Below, piece by piece: positions 63,901-64,000 of a stretch of DNA of 64,000 nt. Numbering within the stretch: position 1 is the stretch's first letter; each line of letters opens with the position of its first letter. A program made the translations under genes and the position numbers. Where the stretch lies: positions 125,039,812 to 125,103,811 of the forward strand of contig OZ023273.1 of the NCBI GenBank assembly GCA_964007475.1, written 5' to 3'. The notes under the pieces are model-generated. The model saw only the letters and a list, made by a program, of their open reading frames with translations, was not told where the DNA came from and did no database searches. This DNA comes from Hybos culiciformis (taxonomy: Eukaryota > Arthropoda > Insecta > Diptera > Hybotidae).

Positions 63901-64000
63901 TCAAATGTATATAAAAGAAAAGGAAAAACTTTTTTTTTATAAGTATTTTACACCCTCTTTATAGACGTAAAAGTTACAACTTCATTGTTTTGCAAAAAGA

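Larger units (their letters stand above)
54716..64000. other. AT-rich noncoding DNA, no gene seen
   Basis: No exon or RNA gene was supported. It holds the foldback at 56596-56669 and a transposon-tail-like patch at 60541-60910. Open frames at 57891-58187, 58557-58802 (minus), 60668-60904 (minus) and 61681-61950 have no recognisable motif and no flanking splice or start context that I trust. Confidence 0.55.

Overview
This is one AT-rich window (roughly four-fifths A+T by eye) of a eukaryotic nuclear genome. Spliced genes with short GT-AG introns, long A/T homopolymers, TATG/ATT microsatellites and decayed transposons point to an animal, most likely an insect. I cannot name the species. There is no bacterial-style gene organisation, and I found no convincing rRNA, functional tRNA, CRISPR array or viral gene.

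One gene is fully supported. On the minus strand, 14 exons between 38375 (ATG) and 33239 (stop) join into a 1176-residue protein that I recognise as the centriolar-satellite / ciliary basal-body protein CEP131 (AZI1; dilatory in Drosophila). It has the short conserved N-terminus with a DLSLKG core, a long low-complexity Ser/Asn-rich central exon, and a C-terminal half that is almost continuous coiled coil and aligns from memory with vertebrate CEP131 to the end. Every splice phase closes. A match to the RFX 'X-box' consensus lies about 210 bp upstream of the ATG, which fits a ciliary gene.

The left 33 kb and right 25 kb hold no second gene that I can support. They are intergenic or intronic AT-rich DNA sprinkled with mobile-element debris. 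(1) 7974-8738 is an element with perfect 25-bp terminal inverted repeats, TTCGTTA-type subterminal repeats, a tRNA-like module and an A/T-only core. (2) 16.3-17.5 kb is a second, more diverged element of similar plan with two tRNA-like modules facing each other across an A/T-only core. (3) 9133-9407 is a probable 5'-truncated non-LTR retrotransposon end with a 13-A tail. (4) 41955-42381 is a hAT transposase relic. (5) 53219-53756 is an inverted-repeat-bounded segment flanked by TTAA. (6) 54222-54707 is an intact-looking nonautonomous hAT element with 11-bp TIRs and a perfect 8-bp target duplication. There are also perfect or near-perfect hairpins at 40049-40087 and 56596-56669, and several short tandem repeats.

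The most unusual pattern is the repeated combination of terminal inverted repeats, subterminal repeats, tRNA-like A/B-box modules and a long T/A-only core in elements 1 and 2. It looks like a family of DNA elements that carries tRNA-derived (SINE-head-like) modules. The evidence is structural only; copies elsewhere in the genome would be needed to define it.
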